From an uncultured Steroidobacter sp. (GTDB lineage Bacteria > Pseudomonadota > Gammaproteobacteria > Steroidobacterales > Steroidobacteraceae): DNA of 6,757 nt. Location of the stretch: positions 1 through 6,757 of the forward strand of contig CAMLEO010000348.1 in assembly GCA_946478975.1 (NCBI GenBank). The letters are read 5' to 3'. The translations under genes were made by a program, and so were the position numbers. Numbering within the stretch: position 1 is the first letter of the stretch; the number at the start of each line of letters is the position of its first letter. This document shows positions 5,711 to 6,757 of this stretch, in pieces. The notes under the pieces are model-generated. The model searched no databases and was not told where the DNA came from. It saw only the letters and a program-made list of their open reading frames with translations.

Positions 5711-6757
5711 ATGCCTGAGTATCTCGGCGATTCTTCTTACCAACACGGCACACCCGACCGGCTCGGCGTGCTGCTGGTGAATCTCGGCACGCCGGACGGA
5801 CCGGATCCGGGCTCGGTGCGGCGTTTCCTGGCTCAATTCCTCTGGGATCCCCGCGTTGTCGAAGCGCCGCGCTGGTTGTGGTGGCTGGCTTTGCACGGCG
5901 TGATCCTGCGCATCCGCCCGTCCAAGAGCGCGCATGCCTATCAGCAAATTTGGACACCCAGCGGTTCGCCCCTGCTCATCCACAGCACGGCACTGACGAG
6001 CCGCGTCGCCGAGATCTTGCGATCGCGCTTGAACGCCGAGGTGGCGCTCGGCATGAGCTATGGCTCGCCGTCGATTCCGAGTGCACTGGAACAACTCCGC
6101 ACTCGAGGAATTCGTCGGCTCATCGTGCTGCCGCTGTATCCGCAGTACTCGTGCTCGACGAGCGCCTCGGTGTTCGATCGGGTTACACGCGAGCTGCAAC
6201 TGTGGCGCTGGGTTCCGGAGCTGCGCTTCATTGGCAGCTATCACGACGATGCCGGATATATCGATGCCGTCGCCGACAGCATCGAAGGGCATTGGCGCGC
6301 CCATCAGAAACAACATCTGTTGTTCTCATTTCATGGCGTGCCGAAGCGTTACCTGCTCGCCGGCGATCCTTATCACTGCCATTGCATGAAGACGGCGCGG
6401 CTCGTTGCGCAGCGCCTGTCCCTGGGCGAAAAGGAATGGAGCGTGAGTTTCCAATCGCAGGTCGGCCGCGAAGAATGGCTGCGTCCCTACACGGACGAGC
6501 ATCTGCTTGCCATGGCCAAGAACGGCCCGAAGCGCGTGACCGTCGTGTGCCCCGGCTTTGCCACCGATTGCTTGGAAACATTGGAAGAGATCGCGATCCG
6601 CAATCGCGAGACGTTTCTGGCAGCAGGCGGTGAAGCGTATGACTACGTGCCCGCACTCAACGCCGATGAGTCGCACGCTGCAACGCTGGCGAATGTGATC
6701 AGCCGTCACGCGCAGGGTTGGCCGGAAACATCCAACGCGCCGCGCGACGACGCCGAG
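5711..6757 (+). CDS. hemH: Ferrochelatase (3' end beyond window)
   Basis: Inserts Fe2+ into protoporphyrin IX to make protohaem, the last step of haem synthesis, in the cytoplasm or at the inner membrane. The reading frame is open from the ATG at 5711 to the last base (349 codons), with no stop, so the C-terminus is cut off by the window edge. Motifs in order: LLVNLGTPD (21-29), FLWDPRVVEAPRWLWW (43-58), GSPLL (85-89), LGMSYGSPSI (113-122), VLPLYPQYSCSTSAS (139-153), the catalytic His208 in SFHGVPKRY, GDPYHCHCMKTAR (218-230), FQSQVGREEWLRPYT (247-261), and CPGFATDCLETLEEI (280-294), where Glu289 aligns with the catalytic glutamate of Bacillus HemH. By motif coverage only a short tail should be missing. 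The ATG has no clear Shine-Dalgarno, but no other start precedes LLVNLGTPD at a sensible distance. hemH is separated from the PEP-CTERM gene by a strong terminator and must have its own promoter in about 45 bp, which I could not pin down. Confidence 0.95.
   Translation, partial: MPEYLGDSSYQHGTPDRLGVLLVNLGTPDGPDPGSVRRFLAQFLWDPRVVEAPRWLWWLALHGVILRIRPSKSAHAYQQIWTPSGSPLLIHSTALTSRVAEILRSRLNAEVALGMSYGSPSIPSALEQLRTRGIRRLIVLPLYPQYSCSTSASVFDRVTRELQLWRWVPELRFIGSYHDDAGYIDAVADSIEGHWRAHQKQHLLFSFHGVPKRYLLAGDPYHCHCMKTARLVAQRLSLGEKEWSVSFQSQVGREEWLRPYTDEHLLAMAKNGPKRVTVVCPGFATDCLETLEEIAIRNRETFLAAGGEAYDYVPALNADESHAATLANVISRHAQGWPETSNAPRDDAE

Noticed and set aside
5267..6316. Long reverse-strand open frame (349 codons) opposite the PEP-CTERM gene and hemH
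   Set aside because: It runs antisense through two clearly real genes and the terminator, and is rich in Arg, Gln and Ala with no domain. It is a shadow of the high GC content.

Overview
The window looks like ordinary chromosome from a GC-rich proteobacterium, most likely a gammaproteobacterium. This rests on gene content and protein style: a FadI-type thiolase, a DUF2845 periplasmic protein, a NorM-type MATE pump and a ferrochelatase of the beta/gamma type. A PEP-CTERM protein shows that the host should carry an exosortase sorting system elsewhere and make extracellular polysaccharide or biofilm matrix. I see no mobile element, tRNA, rRNA or CRISPR array.

Layout. Positions 1-143 hold a short leader with a perfect 8-bp hairpin. 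It is followed by an iron-type alcohol dehydrogenase (144-1325, +) and a small secreted DUF2845 protein (1399-1776, +). A MATE multidrug efflux transporter (3128 down to 1758, -) converges on the DUF2845 gene and overlaps its 3' end by 19 bp. The MATE gene diverges from a FadI-type acyl-CoA thiolase (3243-4523, +) across a 114-bp gap. After the thiolase comes the only long gene-free stretch, 4524-5059 (536 bp). Its first half is packed with inverted repeats, including stems of 13 and 14 positions. Its last part holds a textbook sigma-54 promoter (5001-5016). That promoter serves a 182-residue PEP-CTERM protein (5060-5608, +), which is closed by a strong intrinsic terminator (5639-5665). Ferrochelatase hemH starts at 5711 and runs off the right edge, open to the last base.

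Functional reading. Most genes are single-purpose housekeeping or accessory metabolism: NAD(P)-linked alcohol/aldehyde interconversion, thiolytic cleavage in beta-oxidation, drug/cation export, and the last step of haem synthesis. They do not form an obvious pathway operon. The most coherent unit is the PEP-CTERM transcription unit: sigma-54 promoter, short leader, good ribosome site, secreted sorting-tagged protein, terminator. It fits the known pattern in which PEP-CTERM proteins are scattered cargo genes under RpoN and the PrsK/PrsR two-component system. The least explained part is the structured non-coding DNA between the thiolase and this promoter.
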